Under the pieces are notes generated by a model that worked only from the letters and a program-made list of their open reading frames with translations, ran no database searches and was not told the origin of the DNA. The position numbers and the translations under genes are program-made. DNA of 44,122 bases from Prevotella sp. (GTDB lineage: Bacteria > Bacteroidota > Bacteroidia > Bacteroidales > Bacteroidaceae), in assembly GCA_022771625.1 (NCBI GenBank), contig JALFCW010000020.1, forward strand, positions 1 through 44,122. The letters are read 5' to 3'. Below, piece after piece: positions 15,246 through 22,980 of this stretch; the first letter of the stretch is position 1, and each line of letters begins with the position of its first letter.

Positions 15246-16377
15246 CTGTTGCTATTTCTTGTTTATCTAATTTCTTCTTGTCTATGCTATACCATGCATA
15301 TACGATGTAGGCGAGAACGAATGGGATGAGGACACTTACCACTGCCATTGTGCTGAGAGTGAAATAGCTGCTGCAACTGTTGGCAATAGTGAGCGAGCTC
15401 TGCAAGTCGGCATTCGAGGGATAGTAGGCGGTATTGTTCCATCCTGCACTCAGAAGAAGGGCGAGAACGGTAAGGACAGTGCCTATACCCACGGGCCATA
15501 TACCACCGATATATGTCTTGCTGATGATGGTGCGGATGATGCCGTAGAGCACAAGAACCACTCCGGCAAGAAGCAGGACTGCAAGATACCACATGTCGAT
15601 GAAGTTGTGCAGATACTTATACGGCTCCATCATGATAACACCAGTTGTGGGTTCGTAGGCATAACCATCCTTTAAGAGGGTGCGCACGAGGAATGCCACG
15701 AAGAGCGCTACGAAGGGTACGGCGCAGCCTATAAGGCGCACACTGCCGCGAGAGCGGATATTCTCGTCGTTCACATTGTTCATCACATATAATATTCCGA
15801 GGATGCGTGCGAGGAAGAATACTGCAAAACCGAGAACGAGATTCCATGGGTCGAGTAGGGCGTCGAGTCCGTGGGACGTATTAGCCCAACTGCTGATTAC
15901 GGGAGATTCAAATCCATCCACGAGATTGTCCTTTGCAACAACGAAGTTGCTTCCGTTGAAGAATGTTGCCACGGCACCTCCGAGGAGCAATGGACCAATG
16001 ATTCCGTTGGCTACGAGAAACCACTGGAAGGTACGCGTGCCAAGCAGGTTGCCGAGCTTGTTCTGAAACTCATAGCTCACAGCCTGAAGCACGAAGCTAA
16101 ACAGGATAAGCATCCAAAGCCAATAGGCACCTCCGAAACTGGTACTGTAGAACAATGGGAAGGAGGCGAAGAAGGCTCCGCCGAATGTTACCAATGTGGT
16201 GAATGTGAATTCCCACTTACGACCTGTACTGTTGACGATAAGGCGTCGCTCCTCCTCATTGCTGCCGAGTGAGAAGACCAGTGAGTTGGCTCCCTGTACG
16301 AAGAGCAGGAAAACCAGCAGGGCTCCAAGAAGTGATACGAGGAACCACCAATATTGTTGTAATATAGTATAATCCAT
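15232..16377 (-). CDS. cydB: Cytochrome bd quinol oxidase subunit II (CydB)
   Basis: An integral membrane protein of 381 residues with about eight or nine hydrophobic helices and the N-terminal YWWFLVSLLGALLVFLLFVQG typical of Bacteroidetes CydB. It forms the bd-type oxidase with CydA, reducing O2 with quinol at high affinity. The start is the ATG at 16377 (MDYTILQQY); a TTG at 16386 would add three residues and is less likely. It lies 40 bp after cydA on the same strand and overlaps the LUD gene at its 3' end. No cydCD or cydX was seen; DUF4492 heads the operon instead. Confidence 0.94.
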   Translation of the reverse strand: MDYTILQQYWWFLVSLLGALLVFLLFVQGANSLVFSLGSNEEERRLIVNSTGRKWEFTFTTLVTFGGAFFASFPLFYSTSFGGAYWLWMLILFSFVLQAVSYEFQNKLGNLLGTRTFQWFLVANGIIGPLLLGGAVATFFNGSNFVVAKDNLVDGFESPVISSWANTSHGLDALLDPWNLVLGFAVFFLARILGILYVMNNVNDENIRSRGSVRLIGCAVPFVALFVAFLVRTLLKDGYAYEPTTGVIMMEPYKYLHNFIDMWYLAVLLLAGVVLVLYGIIRTIISKTYIGGIWPVGIGTVLTVLALLLSAGWNNTAYYPSNADLQSSLTIANSCSSYFTLSTMAVVSVLIPFVLAYIVYAWYSIDKKKLDKQEIATDESY

Positions 16378-16417
16378 ACTTGCCAAAAATTATAATTTTG
16401 AAATAATCTTTAATCCT

Positions 16418-17944
16418 TTAATTTTTCTCCTCCGGTCCCTGTTTGATAGCTTTTATAAGTATGCTGATCTCCACAGCCAGCAGGGTGGTGAAGAGTGCGA
16501 GGAATATAAAGAAGGTGAGCATAATACTAGAGCTGCCGATGTTGCTGACCCCCACCCATGTAGGCATCATGTCCTGGATAGCCCACGGTTGGCGTCCGAA
16601 TTCAGCTACGAGCCATCCCGACTCGCTGCATATATATCCCAATGGCAATAGGGCAATCGCCGCAATGTGAAGCAGGCGAAGTTTGGAACTTGTGATATCC
16701 TTGCGCCATGAGATGAATGTCATCACGGCGAAGAACAAGAGGAAGAGCGAACCGAGGCCCACCATCACGCGGAATGCATAGAAGCAAAGTGGGATGTAGG
16801 GAACGAGGTCGGCCTTGTCCTTGATATATCCATATCCGAAGTATGGCATGTTCTCCTGTATGTCCTTTAAGAGTTGCGCCTTTCTCTCGGGTGTCACCTC
16901 CTTCTGGCGGTATTCCTTGAGAGCCGTGATGGCGATACGTCCTCTTCTTATCTTCTCGTCGCTATCCTTTAGCAAGTCGTTCACTCCCGGCACATATCCG
17001 TTGATGTCGCGTGTGGCGAGGAAGGAGAGTGCATAGGGTATCTCGATCTTCAGTGACGCTTCCTCGTGGGAGGCATAGTCGGGCTGCTCGAAAGGATTTA
17101 TCAGGGCGATGGCGGTGAGCCCCTGCTTCTCCCCTCCGTCATACAGAGCCTCCATTGCAGCAAGTTTCATCGGTTGCACCTGTGCCACCATATAGGCAGA
17201 GTGGTCGCCGGTGTGGAGTGCGAGCAGAGAGGCTACAAGACCTACCGTCGAACCGATTTTTATGCTCTTTGTTGCCAATTCGATGTGTCGCTTCTTGAGC
17301 AGATACCAGCAGCTTACGGCAAGGACGAAGATGGCACCAATAATCCACGACGAGATTACAGTGTGGCAGAACTTGTCGATGGCAAATGGAGAAAGAGCCA
17401 CTTCGGCAAAAGACGCCATCTCATTGCGCATGGTGTCGGGATTGAATGTGCAGCCCACTGGATATTGCATCCATGAGTTGGCAACAAGAATCCACCATGC
17501 CGAGAAAGTGGCACCGATACCGGTGAGCCATGTTGCGGCGAGATGGAATCCTCGCGACACCTTCTTCCATCCGAAGAACATCACCGCTACAAAGGTGGAT
17601 TCCATAAAGAATGCCACAATACCCTCGATGGCGAGTGGTGCACCGAAGATGTCGCCCACAAACCACGAGTAGTTGCTCCAGTTGGTGCCAAACTCAAACT
17701 CGAGTATGATACCCGTGGCAACACCCATTGCGAAGTTAATACCGAAGAGTTTCTGCCAGAACTGTGCAGCCTCTTTCCAAAATTCTTTGCCAGTGCGATA
17801 CCAGCAAGTCTCGATAATGCCCATGATGAGGGCGAGTCCCAGTGTGAGTGGGACAAAGAGCCAGTGATAGATGGCAGTGAGAGCAAATTGCGCCCTTGCC
17901 CAGTCTATCGCTGATGCGTCGATGTTTAGAAATGTTTCAGTCAT
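16418..17944 (-). CDS. cydA: Cytochrome bd quinol oxidase subunit I (CydA)
   Basis: 508 residues, multi-helical and heme-bearing. It contains RAQFALTAIYHWLFVPLTLG (axial His of the b595 site), KFCHTVISSWIIG (the b558 axial His), QPMKLAAMEALY, and SGWLVAEFGRQPW, the GRQPW signature of CydA. The Q-loop between about residues 255 and 390 is of the short type. Its role is quinol oxidation coupled to O2 reduction under low oxygen, as in other gut or oral anaerobes. A microrepeat array separates it from the DUF4492 gene upstream, and cydB follows. All four genes on this strand appear to be one transcript. Confidence 0.96.
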   Translation of the reverse strand: MTETFLNIDASAIDWARAQFALTAIYHWLFVPLTLGLALIMGIIETCWYRTGKEFWKEAAQFWQKLFGINFAMGVATGIILEFEFGTNWSNYSWFVGDIFGAPLAIEGIVAFFMESTFVAVMFFGWKKVSRGFHLAATWLTGIGATFSAWWILVANSWMQYPVGCTFNPDTMRNEMASFAEVALSPFAIDKFCHTVISSWIIGAIFVLAVSCWYLLKKRHIELATKSIKIGSTVGLVASLLALHTGDHSAYMVAQVQPMKLAAMEALYDGGEKQGLTAIALINPFEQPDYASHEEASLKIEIPYALSFLATRDINGYVPGVNDLLKDSDEKIRRGRIAITALKEYRQKEVTPERKAQLLKDIQENMPYFGYGYIKDKADLVPYIPLCFYAFRVMVGLGSLFLLFFAVMTFISWRKDITSSKLRLLHIAAIALLPLGYICSESGWLVAEFGRQPWAIQDMMPTWVGVSNIGSSSIMLTFFIFLALFTTLLAVEISILIKAIKQGPEEKN

Positions 17945-17965
17945 GCTATTTATGTTTTATTTAAA

Positions 17966-18010
17966 TTTTCAATCTTCAATTTTCAATCTTCAATTTTCAA
18001 TCTTCAATCT
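17966..18010 (-). repeat. Microrepeat array (three 14-bp units) between DUF4492 and cydA
   Basis: The plus strand reads TTTTCAATCTTCAA three times exactly (17966-17979, 17980-17993, 17994-18007). On the coding (minus) strand this is an ATTGAAGATTGAAA pattern, and the DUF4492 stop codon (18004-18006, TGA) lies within the array. Related ATTGAA arrays occur at 28021, 33839 and 43968. Confidence 0.9.
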
Positions 18011-18210
18011 CCTAAGATTTCCCCCGCCACAAATTCCGCCTTGTCGCCATTGGGTGCATGCTCCGACAGGAAATCGGGGAAGAAAAACACCTTTAGCACA
18101 GCAAAGATGATAATCAGTTTGATGATGATTATCGTCCATAGCGTGCGTCCGATTTTCATATTTCTGAAACCGTCGGCATATAGGTCATATATTCGGTATA
18201 ATTGTTTCAT
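18004..18210 (-). CDS. DUF4492 small membrane protein, head of cytochrome bd operon
   Basis: A 68-residue protein with YDLYADGFRNMKIGRTLWTIIIIKLIIIFAVLKVFFFPDFL. The GFRNM..G..LW segment followed by one strongly hydrophobic helix (about 28-47) and FFFP is the DUF4492 signature. DUF4492 genes are known to precede cydAB in Bacteroidetes and Epsilonproteobacteria, exactly as here. A role as an accessory subunit or assembly factor of the bd oxidase, comparable in size to CydX, is reasonable but unproven. The stop codon lies in a microrepeat array. Confidence 0.85.
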   Translation of the reverse strand: MKQLYRIYDLYADGFRNMKIGRTLWTIIIIKLIIIFAVLKVFFFPDFLSEHAPNGDKAEFVAGEILGD

Positions 18211-18240
18211 GCTGCAAATCTAATAAAAAAAAATGAAATA

Positions 18241-18248
18241 CAAAGATA
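18241..18248 (-). promoter_or_regulatory. Putative -7 element of the DUF4492-cydAB-LUD operon
   Basis: On the minus strand it reads TATCTTTG (TAnnTTTG), 31 bp upstream of the start at 18210. A clear -33 TTTG at normal spacing was not found, so the assignment is moderate. Confidence 0.5.
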
Positions 18249-18346
18249 ATATTTGTTTTTTTTGATTTTTTAATTATAAAATTGTTCCTTTTTTCCATAA
18301 TATTCCCTAAAAATGAGGCTCAGTGGAAAATCTCGTTCGTTATTTC

Positions 18347-18377
18347 TTTGAGATTTCAACGAAATTCCGTAATTTTG
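18347..18377 (+). promoter_or_regulatory. Promoter of the exporter operon
   Basis: TTTG (18347-18350), 19 bp, TAATTTTG (18370-18377), 55 bp upstream of the start codon at 18432. Confidence 0.7.
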
Positions 18378-18431
18378 CAATCGAATTATACATATTTAAT
18401 TTTTTAAGTTATATTTATTTAGGGTAAAGAG

Positions 18432-19310
18432 ATGAACAAGAAATTGACTTATGCACTTTTGGTAGTAATCGCATTGCTTGTTGTAGGAGCTGGATATCTG
18501 TTTTTCAGTCTGACCCAGCAAAAGCAGGCTAATAAGGAAATGCAAGAACTTGCCGAACTCGACAAAAAGGAGATGGAAAACGAGTACGAGCAGTTTGCAC
18601 GCCAATATAGCGAGATGAAGACTCAGATCAACAACGACTCCATCGTCGCCCAGCTCACTCAGGAACAGATGAAGACCCAACAGCTGTTGGAGGAACTCAA
18701 GCGCGTGAAGAGCAGCGACGCCAGGGAGATTGCGCGTCTGAAGAAGGAGCTCGCCACGATGAGGGCTGTGCTAAGGTCGTATGTCATGCAGATTGACTCG
18801 CTCAACAGAATCAACGAAAACCTTACCGCCGAGAACACTCGAATGAAGGGTCAGTATGCCGAGGCAACAAGGCAAATAGAAGGCTTGAGCTCCGAGAAGG
18901 CCAGTTTGTCGGAGAAGGTGGCAATAGCAGCCCAGTTGGATGCTACTGGCATCAATATGACTCCGTTTAAGAAGGGCGGAAAGAAATTGAAGAGGATGAA
19001 GGACTGCAAGAGTTTTCGTGTGGATTTCACTGTGGCAAAGAATGTCACGGCGTCCAATGGTATGCGCACCTTCTATGTGCGTGTCACCAAGCCCAACGGA
19101 GAGGCTATCGAGGATGGAGCATCCTTTACCTACGAGAACCGCACTCTGCGCTCTACTATGAGTAAGCAGGTGGAATATACCGGAGAGGCTCTCTCTTTGT
19201 CACTCTATTATAACAATGCCAATCAGGCCTATGAGGCTGGAACGTATGTTGTCAGCATCTTCGCCGACGGGCACATGATCGGAAGCCGAAGGATTACGTT
19301 TGAGAAATGA
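18432..19310 (+). CDS. Membrane-anchored coiled-coil protein of unknown function
   Basis: 292 residues. An N-terminal membrane anchor (about residues 5-27: LTYALLVVIALLVVGAGYLF) is followed by a long coiled coil (about 30-175) rich in Glu, Lys and Gln, then a beta-rich C-terminal domain (about 180-292). The last contains CKSFRVDFTVAKNVTASNGM, FYVRVTKPNGEAI and AGTYVVSIFADGHMIGSRRI. I recognise the general type as a conserved Bacteroidales protein but know no function. It is the first gene after a good promoter and is separated from tolC only by a 31-bp microrepeat, so it may belong with the exporter, for example as a periplasmic accessory. It could equally be an independent envelope protein. 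Confidence 0.7.
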   Translation: MNKKLTYALLVVIALLVVGAGYLFFSLTQQKQANKEMQELAELDKKEMENEYEQFARQYSEMKTQINNDSIVAQLTQEQMKTQQLLEELKRVKSSDAREIARLKKELATMRAVLRSYVMQIDSLNRINENLTAENTRMKGQYAEATRQIEGLSSEKASLSEKVAIAAQLDATGINMTPFKKGGKKLKRMKDCKSFRVDFTVAKNVTASNGMRTFYVRVTKPNGEAIEDGASFTYENRTLRSTMSKQVEYTGEALSLSLYYNNANQAYEAGTYVVSIFADGHMIGSRRITFEK

Positions 19311-19341
19311 GAAATTAGGAATTAAGTATTAAGTATTAAGT
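19309..19341 (+). repeat. Microrepeat spacer (GAATTAGG / TATTAAG type)
   Basis: GAAATTAGGAATTAAG followed by TATTAAG units fills the whole gap between the stop codon at 19308-19310 and the tolC start at 19342. It shares the GAATTAGG word with the spacers at 21763, 31881 and 37736. Confidence 0.8.
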
Positions 19342-20778
19342 ATGAAAGGACTTTTTTCTTTTATATTATTATTGGGCGGAATATCAAGTGCGCTTGATGC
19401 CGGAGCCCAGGATGTCCTGTCGTTGGACAGTTGCCGCTCTATGGCACTGCGCAACAACAGGCAGATGGGTGTGGCTCGTGTCAAGCGCGATATGGCGCGC
19501 AATATGAGGAAGTCGGCAAGAACCAAATATCTGCCTCAGATAAATGCCTCGGGAGGGTATATATATACGAGCAAGCAGGTGTCGATACTCAGCGACGAGC
19601 AGAAACAGACGCTCGGCAATATGGGTACCGCCGCCGGACCGGTGTTTGCCCAAATGGGACTTCCTAATACCGATGTTCTTGCGGGTATGCTCAATGGAGT
19701 GGGGGCAGGTATTGTAGATGCTTTCCACACCGACTCGCGAAATATGTTTGCTGCATCCCTGATGCTCACCCAACCCATATTCATGGGAGGAAGTATCATC
19801 GCCATGAACAAGATGGCTGATTTGGGAGAAGACATGGCAGCCAACCAAGCCGACGCCACCACCCAGGCCACGCTCTATAGCATAGATAATGCCTATTGGA
19901 CAGTGGTGTCGCTCAAGCATAAGAAAAGATTGGCTGAGAGCTATCTCAACCTTGTAAAGAAGCTCGAAGGAGATGTCGGTAAGATGATTCGCGAGGGTGT
20001 GGCGACTCGTGCCGACGGACTGAAGGTGAGCGTAAAGGTGAACGAGGCTGAGATGACACTCACACAGGTAGATGACGGATTGGCATTGGCAAAGATGCTG
20101 TTGTGCCAACTGTGTGGTCTTGATGTCAACAAGGATATCACCCTTGCCGACGAGGACAATGATCAACTGGCTACAGGGGTTGAGGCTGTGGAAGCCGATA
20201 TCGAGAGTCAGGAGCAAACTGCAGGCGACAATCGTCCCGAACTAAAGATGCTGCAGAATGTGGTGGATATCAGTAAGCAGGCTGTCAATGTAGCCAAGTC
20301 GGGATATATGCCCAAGGTGATGCTGACAGGTGGATATTCTGCCACCAATCCTAATGTATATAACGGTTTCAGTCGCAGTTTTGCCGGTGTATGGAATATC
20401 GGTGTTATGGTTACTGTTCCCGTATGGAATTGGAACGATGTCACCTATAAGGTGAGGGCAGCCAAGAATCAGGTTGCCATAGCCTCTCTCGAACTGAACG
20501 ACGTGCGCGAGAAAGTCGATCTGCAAGTCAACCAGTGCAACTTCAAGGTGAGCGAAGCCTCCAAGAAACTGCGCCTTGCCACTGCAAGCACAGCTCGTGC
20601 CGAGGAGAATCTGCGATGCGCCAACTTGGGATTCCGTGAGGGCGTGATGCAGTCAACCGACGTGATGGAGGCGCAGACGGCATGGCTTCAGGCTCAATCC
20701 CAGAAGATAGATGCGGAAATAGATGTCAAACTGAGTCAGGTGAACTTGCAGAAGGCGCTTGGCACATTACATGAATAA
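19342..20778 (+). CDS. TolC family outer membrane efflux protein
   Basis: 478 residues with a signal peptide (MKGLFSFILLLGGISSALDAGA) and two TolC-type repeats (OEP domains). The first opens with DVLSLDSCRSMALRNNRQM and has long coiled helices around 35-60 and 155-215. The second includes NRPELKMLQNVVDISKQAVNVAKSGYMPKVMLTGGY, the usual NRPEL...P signature before the second set of strands. It would form the outer-membrane duct for the HlyD and permease proteins encoded directly downstream (5 bp to hlyD). The substrate is not deducible. Confidence 0.92.
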   Translation: MKGLFSFILLLGGISSALDAGAQDVLSLDSCRSMALRNNRQMGVARVKRDMARNMRKSARTKYLPQINASGGYIYTSKQVSILSDEQKQTLGNMGTAAGPVFAQMGLPNTDVLAGMLNGVGAGIVDAFHTDSRNMFAASLMLTQPIFMGGSIIAMNKMADLGEDMAANQADATTQATLYSIDNAYWTVVSLKHKKRLAESYLNLVKKLEGDVGKMIREGVATRADGLKVSVKVNEAEMTLTQVDDGLALAKMLLCQLCGLDVNKDITLADEDNDQLATGVEAVEADIESQEQTAGDNRPELKMLQNVVDISKQAVNVAKSGYMPKVMLTGGYSATNPNVYNGFSRSFAGVWNIGVMVTVPVWNWNDVTYKVRAAKNQVAIASLELNDVREKVDLQVNQCNFKVSEASKKLRLATASTARAEENLRCANLGFREGVMQSTDVMEAQTAWLQAQSQKIDAEIDVKLSQVNLQKALGTLHE

Positions 20779-20783
20779 AGATT

Positions 20784-21770
20784 ATGTCAGAAAAAGCACA
20801 ACATAAAAATATCCTGTTGGCTGCTGCTGCTTTTACGGCAGTGGTGGTTATCGTCGGACTTATCGGTTATCTCACCTTGGGTCCGAAGGAGGAAGTGATA
20901 CAAGGACAAGTGGAAGTGAATGAATACCGTGTGTCGAGCAAGGTGCCTGGACGCATCCTCGAGATAAGAGTGAAGGAGGGCGACTATGTAAAGGCTGGCG
21001 ACACGCTGGTGATTATCGATGCTCCCGACGTGAAGGCTAAGCAGGCTCAGGCAGAGAGTGCCCAGAATGCAGCCTCGGCAATGGACCAAATGGCTCAGGC
21101 TGGAGCGCGCCAGGAGCAGATTCGCGGTGCCTTCGAGGTGCTGCAGCAAGCAAAGGCAGGGCTTGAGATTGCCGAGAAATCATATAATCGTGTGCAGCGC
21201 CTCTTCGACGAGGGAGTGATGAGCGAGCAGAAACGCGATGAGGCTTATGCCAACTATAAGGCGATGGAGGCACAGGTGAAAGCTGCCCAGAGCCAGTATG
21301 ACATGGCGCGCAATGGAGCCCGACGCGAGGAGAAACTGGCTGCCGCAGCCCAAGTGGCGAGAGCTAAGGGTGCAGTGGCAGAGGTAAACTCCTATGTTCA
21401 CGAGATGGTGCAGGTGGCAACACACGACGGTGAGGTGGGCGAGATATACCCCGAAGTGGGCGAACTCGTTGGCACAGGCAGTCCGATAATGACTATCTCG
21501 GTGATGAATGACCTATGGGCTACATTCAATGTGCGTGAGGACCAACTTGGCGACATGACAGTGGGCAAGACTATCCACACCTTCGTGCCGGCATTCAACA
21601 AGGATCTCGATTTCAAGGTATATTACTTGAAGGACCAAGGCAGTTATGCCACATGGAAGGCCACAAAAGCAAGCGGTCAGTATGACCTCAAAACATTCGA
21701 GGTGAAGGCCCGCCCTGTGGAAAAGCTCGAGGGACTCCGTCCGGGAATGAGCGTGATCATTAGGAATTAG
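20784..21770 (+). CDS. HlyD/EmrA-type membrane fusion protein
   Basis: 328 residues with one N-terminal membrane helix (about 9-31). A split biotinyl-lipoyl domain follows: VNEYRVSSKVPGRILEIRVK with EGDYVKAGDTLVIID in the first half, and ATHDGEVGEIYPEVGELVGTG in the second. Between them is an alpha-helical hairpin (about 80-210) with Ala- and Gln-rich heptads, and a beta-barrel domain follows. It acts as the periplasmic adaptor between the ABC-2 permeases and TolC. The C terminus (SVIIRN) and the TAG stop are supplied by the GAATTAGG microrepeat that forms the following spacer. Confidence 0.92.
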   Translation: MSEKAQHKNILLAAAAFTAVVVIVGLIGYLTLGPKEEVIQGQVEVNEYRVSSKVPGRILEIRVKEGDYVKAGDTLVIIDAPDVKAKQAQAESAQNAASAMDQMAQAGARQEQIRGAFEVLQQAKAGLEIAEKSYNRVQRLFDEGVMSEQKRDEAYANYKAMEAQVKAAQSQYDMARNGARREEKLAAAAQVARAKGAVAEVNSYVHEMVQVATHDGEVGEIYPEVGELVGTGSPIMTISVMNDLWATFNVREDQLGDMTVGKTIHTFVPAFNKDLDFKVYYLKDQGSYATWKATKASGQYDLKTFEVKARPVEKLEGLRPGMSVIIRN

Positions 21771-21799
21771 GAAACGAAGTTCGACGAAGTCAATTAGGG
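21763..21799 (+). repeat. Intergenic linker repeat, first copy
   Basis: It begins inside the hlyD stop codon (GGAATTAGG) and continues as AAACGAAGTTCGACGAAG and TCAATTAG. Apart from a few bases, the same sequence forms the gap between the two permease genes at 22949-22979. The start codon of the next gene is at 21800. Confidence 0.85.
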
Positions 21800-22951
21800 A
21801 TGTGGGAGATTATTAAGCGCGAATTGGGATTTATGCGCCATAATGGGTTGTATGTGGCATGCCTGGTGGTGTTCCCCATGCTGGTGATGATATTCTTCAC
21901 CACACTGATGGGGGCGGGACAACCAGCGGATATGCCCGTGGGTGTTGTCGATCTCGATAATTCGTCGATGTCGCGCAAGGTGGTGCGCTCTCTCGACGCA
22001 TTCCAAAACACTCATGTTAAAGCACGCTATACCGATGTGTCTGCCGCCCGCGAGGCCATGCAGCGTGGTGAGATATATGCCTTTATATATTTCCCGCGCG
22101 ATTGCGCATCCAACATGATTTCAGGACGCCAACCGGGCATATCCTTTTATTACACCATGTCGTTCCTCTCAGCCGGTTCGCTGCTTATGAGCGACCTCAA
22201 GACCATCGCCACACTCGGATATGCGGGAGTGGCGCAAGCCAAACTACAGGCTATGGGAGTGCCGGAGAGTCAGATTATGCCATTGCTGCAACCTATAAAG
22301 GTGGAACTGCATCGCATAGGCAATCCCCACACCGACTACAATGCCTATCTCTCGCCGATGCTCGTTCCGGGCGTAATGTTCCTCTTCATCTTTATCTTTA
22401 CAGCCTATTCCATAGGTTGCGAACTGAAATATGAGCGCTCTCATGAGTGGCTCAAGATGGCAGGAGGAAATATCTGGGTGGCCCTTATGGGAAAGATGTT
22501 GCCGCAGATGCTATTGAGTATGCTGATGATGTCAGCCTACCTTATTTATATATATGGAGTGATGGGATTTCCGCATGAAGGCAGTTGGATGGTAATCTTC
22601 TTACTTGGATTCCTGTCGGTATTGGCAGCCGAGGGATTTGGTATCTTTATGTTCTCGTTGCTCCCCTCCATGCGCATGTCGATGAGTCTATGCTCGTTGT
22701 GGGCGGTGTTGAGTTTCTCGATGGTGGGCACTGCGTTCCCCGTGATGGCAATGGATCCCGCCCTTGAGACCCTCGCGTGGCTCTTCCCCTTGCGCCATTA
22801 TTTTGTGGTTTATCAGACATCGATATTCTCGGGCTATTCGCTTACCTATTGTTGGGTTAATATCGTGTGCCTGATAGCGTTCGCCTTATTACCTCTCCCG
22901 CTCATGGGCCGACTGAAGAAGGCGATGATGACGTTTAAGTATATGGATTAG
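21800..22951 (+). CDS. ABC-2 type transporter permease (YbhR/YhgE-like), first of a pair
   Basis: 383 residues with ABC2_membrane_3 architecture. One N-terminal helix (about 20-38) is followed by a large periplasmic domain (about 40-180) containing ADMPVGVVDLDNSSMSR, then about five helices from residue 190 to 375, including LVPGVMFLFIFIFTAYSIG and the conserved LFPLRHYFVVY near the end. In E. coli the YbhG-F-S-R exporter pairs two such permeases with an ATPase; here no ATPase gene is adjacent. The product would form the inner-membrane part of the TolC/HlyD exporter together with the next gene. Confidence 0.87.
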   Translation: MWEIIKRELGFMRHNGLYVACLVVFPMLVMIFFTTLMGAGQPADMPVGVVDLDNSSMSRKVVRSLDAFQNTHVKARYTDVSAAREAMQRGEIYAFIYFPRDCASNMISGRQPGISFYYTMSFLSAGSLLMSDLKTIATLGYAGVAQAKLQAMGVPESQIMPLLQPIKVELHRIGNPHTDYNAYLSPMLVPGVMFLFIFIFTAYSIGCELKYERSHEWLKMAGGNIWVALMGKMLPQMLLSMLMMSAYLIYIYGVMGFPHEGSWMVIFLLGFLSVLAAEGFGIFMFSLLPSMRMSMSLCSLWAVLSFSMVGTAFPVMAMDPALETLAWLFPLRHYFVVYQTSIFSGYSLTYCWVNIVCLIAFALLPLPLMGRLKKAMMTFKYMD

Positions 22952-22979
22952 AAAACGAAGTTCGACGAAGTCAATTAGA
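22949..22979 (+). repeat. Intergenic linker repeat, second copy
   Basis: It begins at the TAG stop of the first permease gene and reads AAAACGAAGTTCGACGAAG then TCAATTAGAG, nearly identical to 21763-21799. It contains the small palindrome TTCG-a-CGAA. The next start codon follows immediately at 22981. Confidence 0.85.
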
Positions 22980-22980
22980 G

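Noticed and set aside
16378..16386. TTG start for cydB
   Set aside because: The ATG three codons further in gives the conserved MDYTILQQYWW start and needs no rare start codon.
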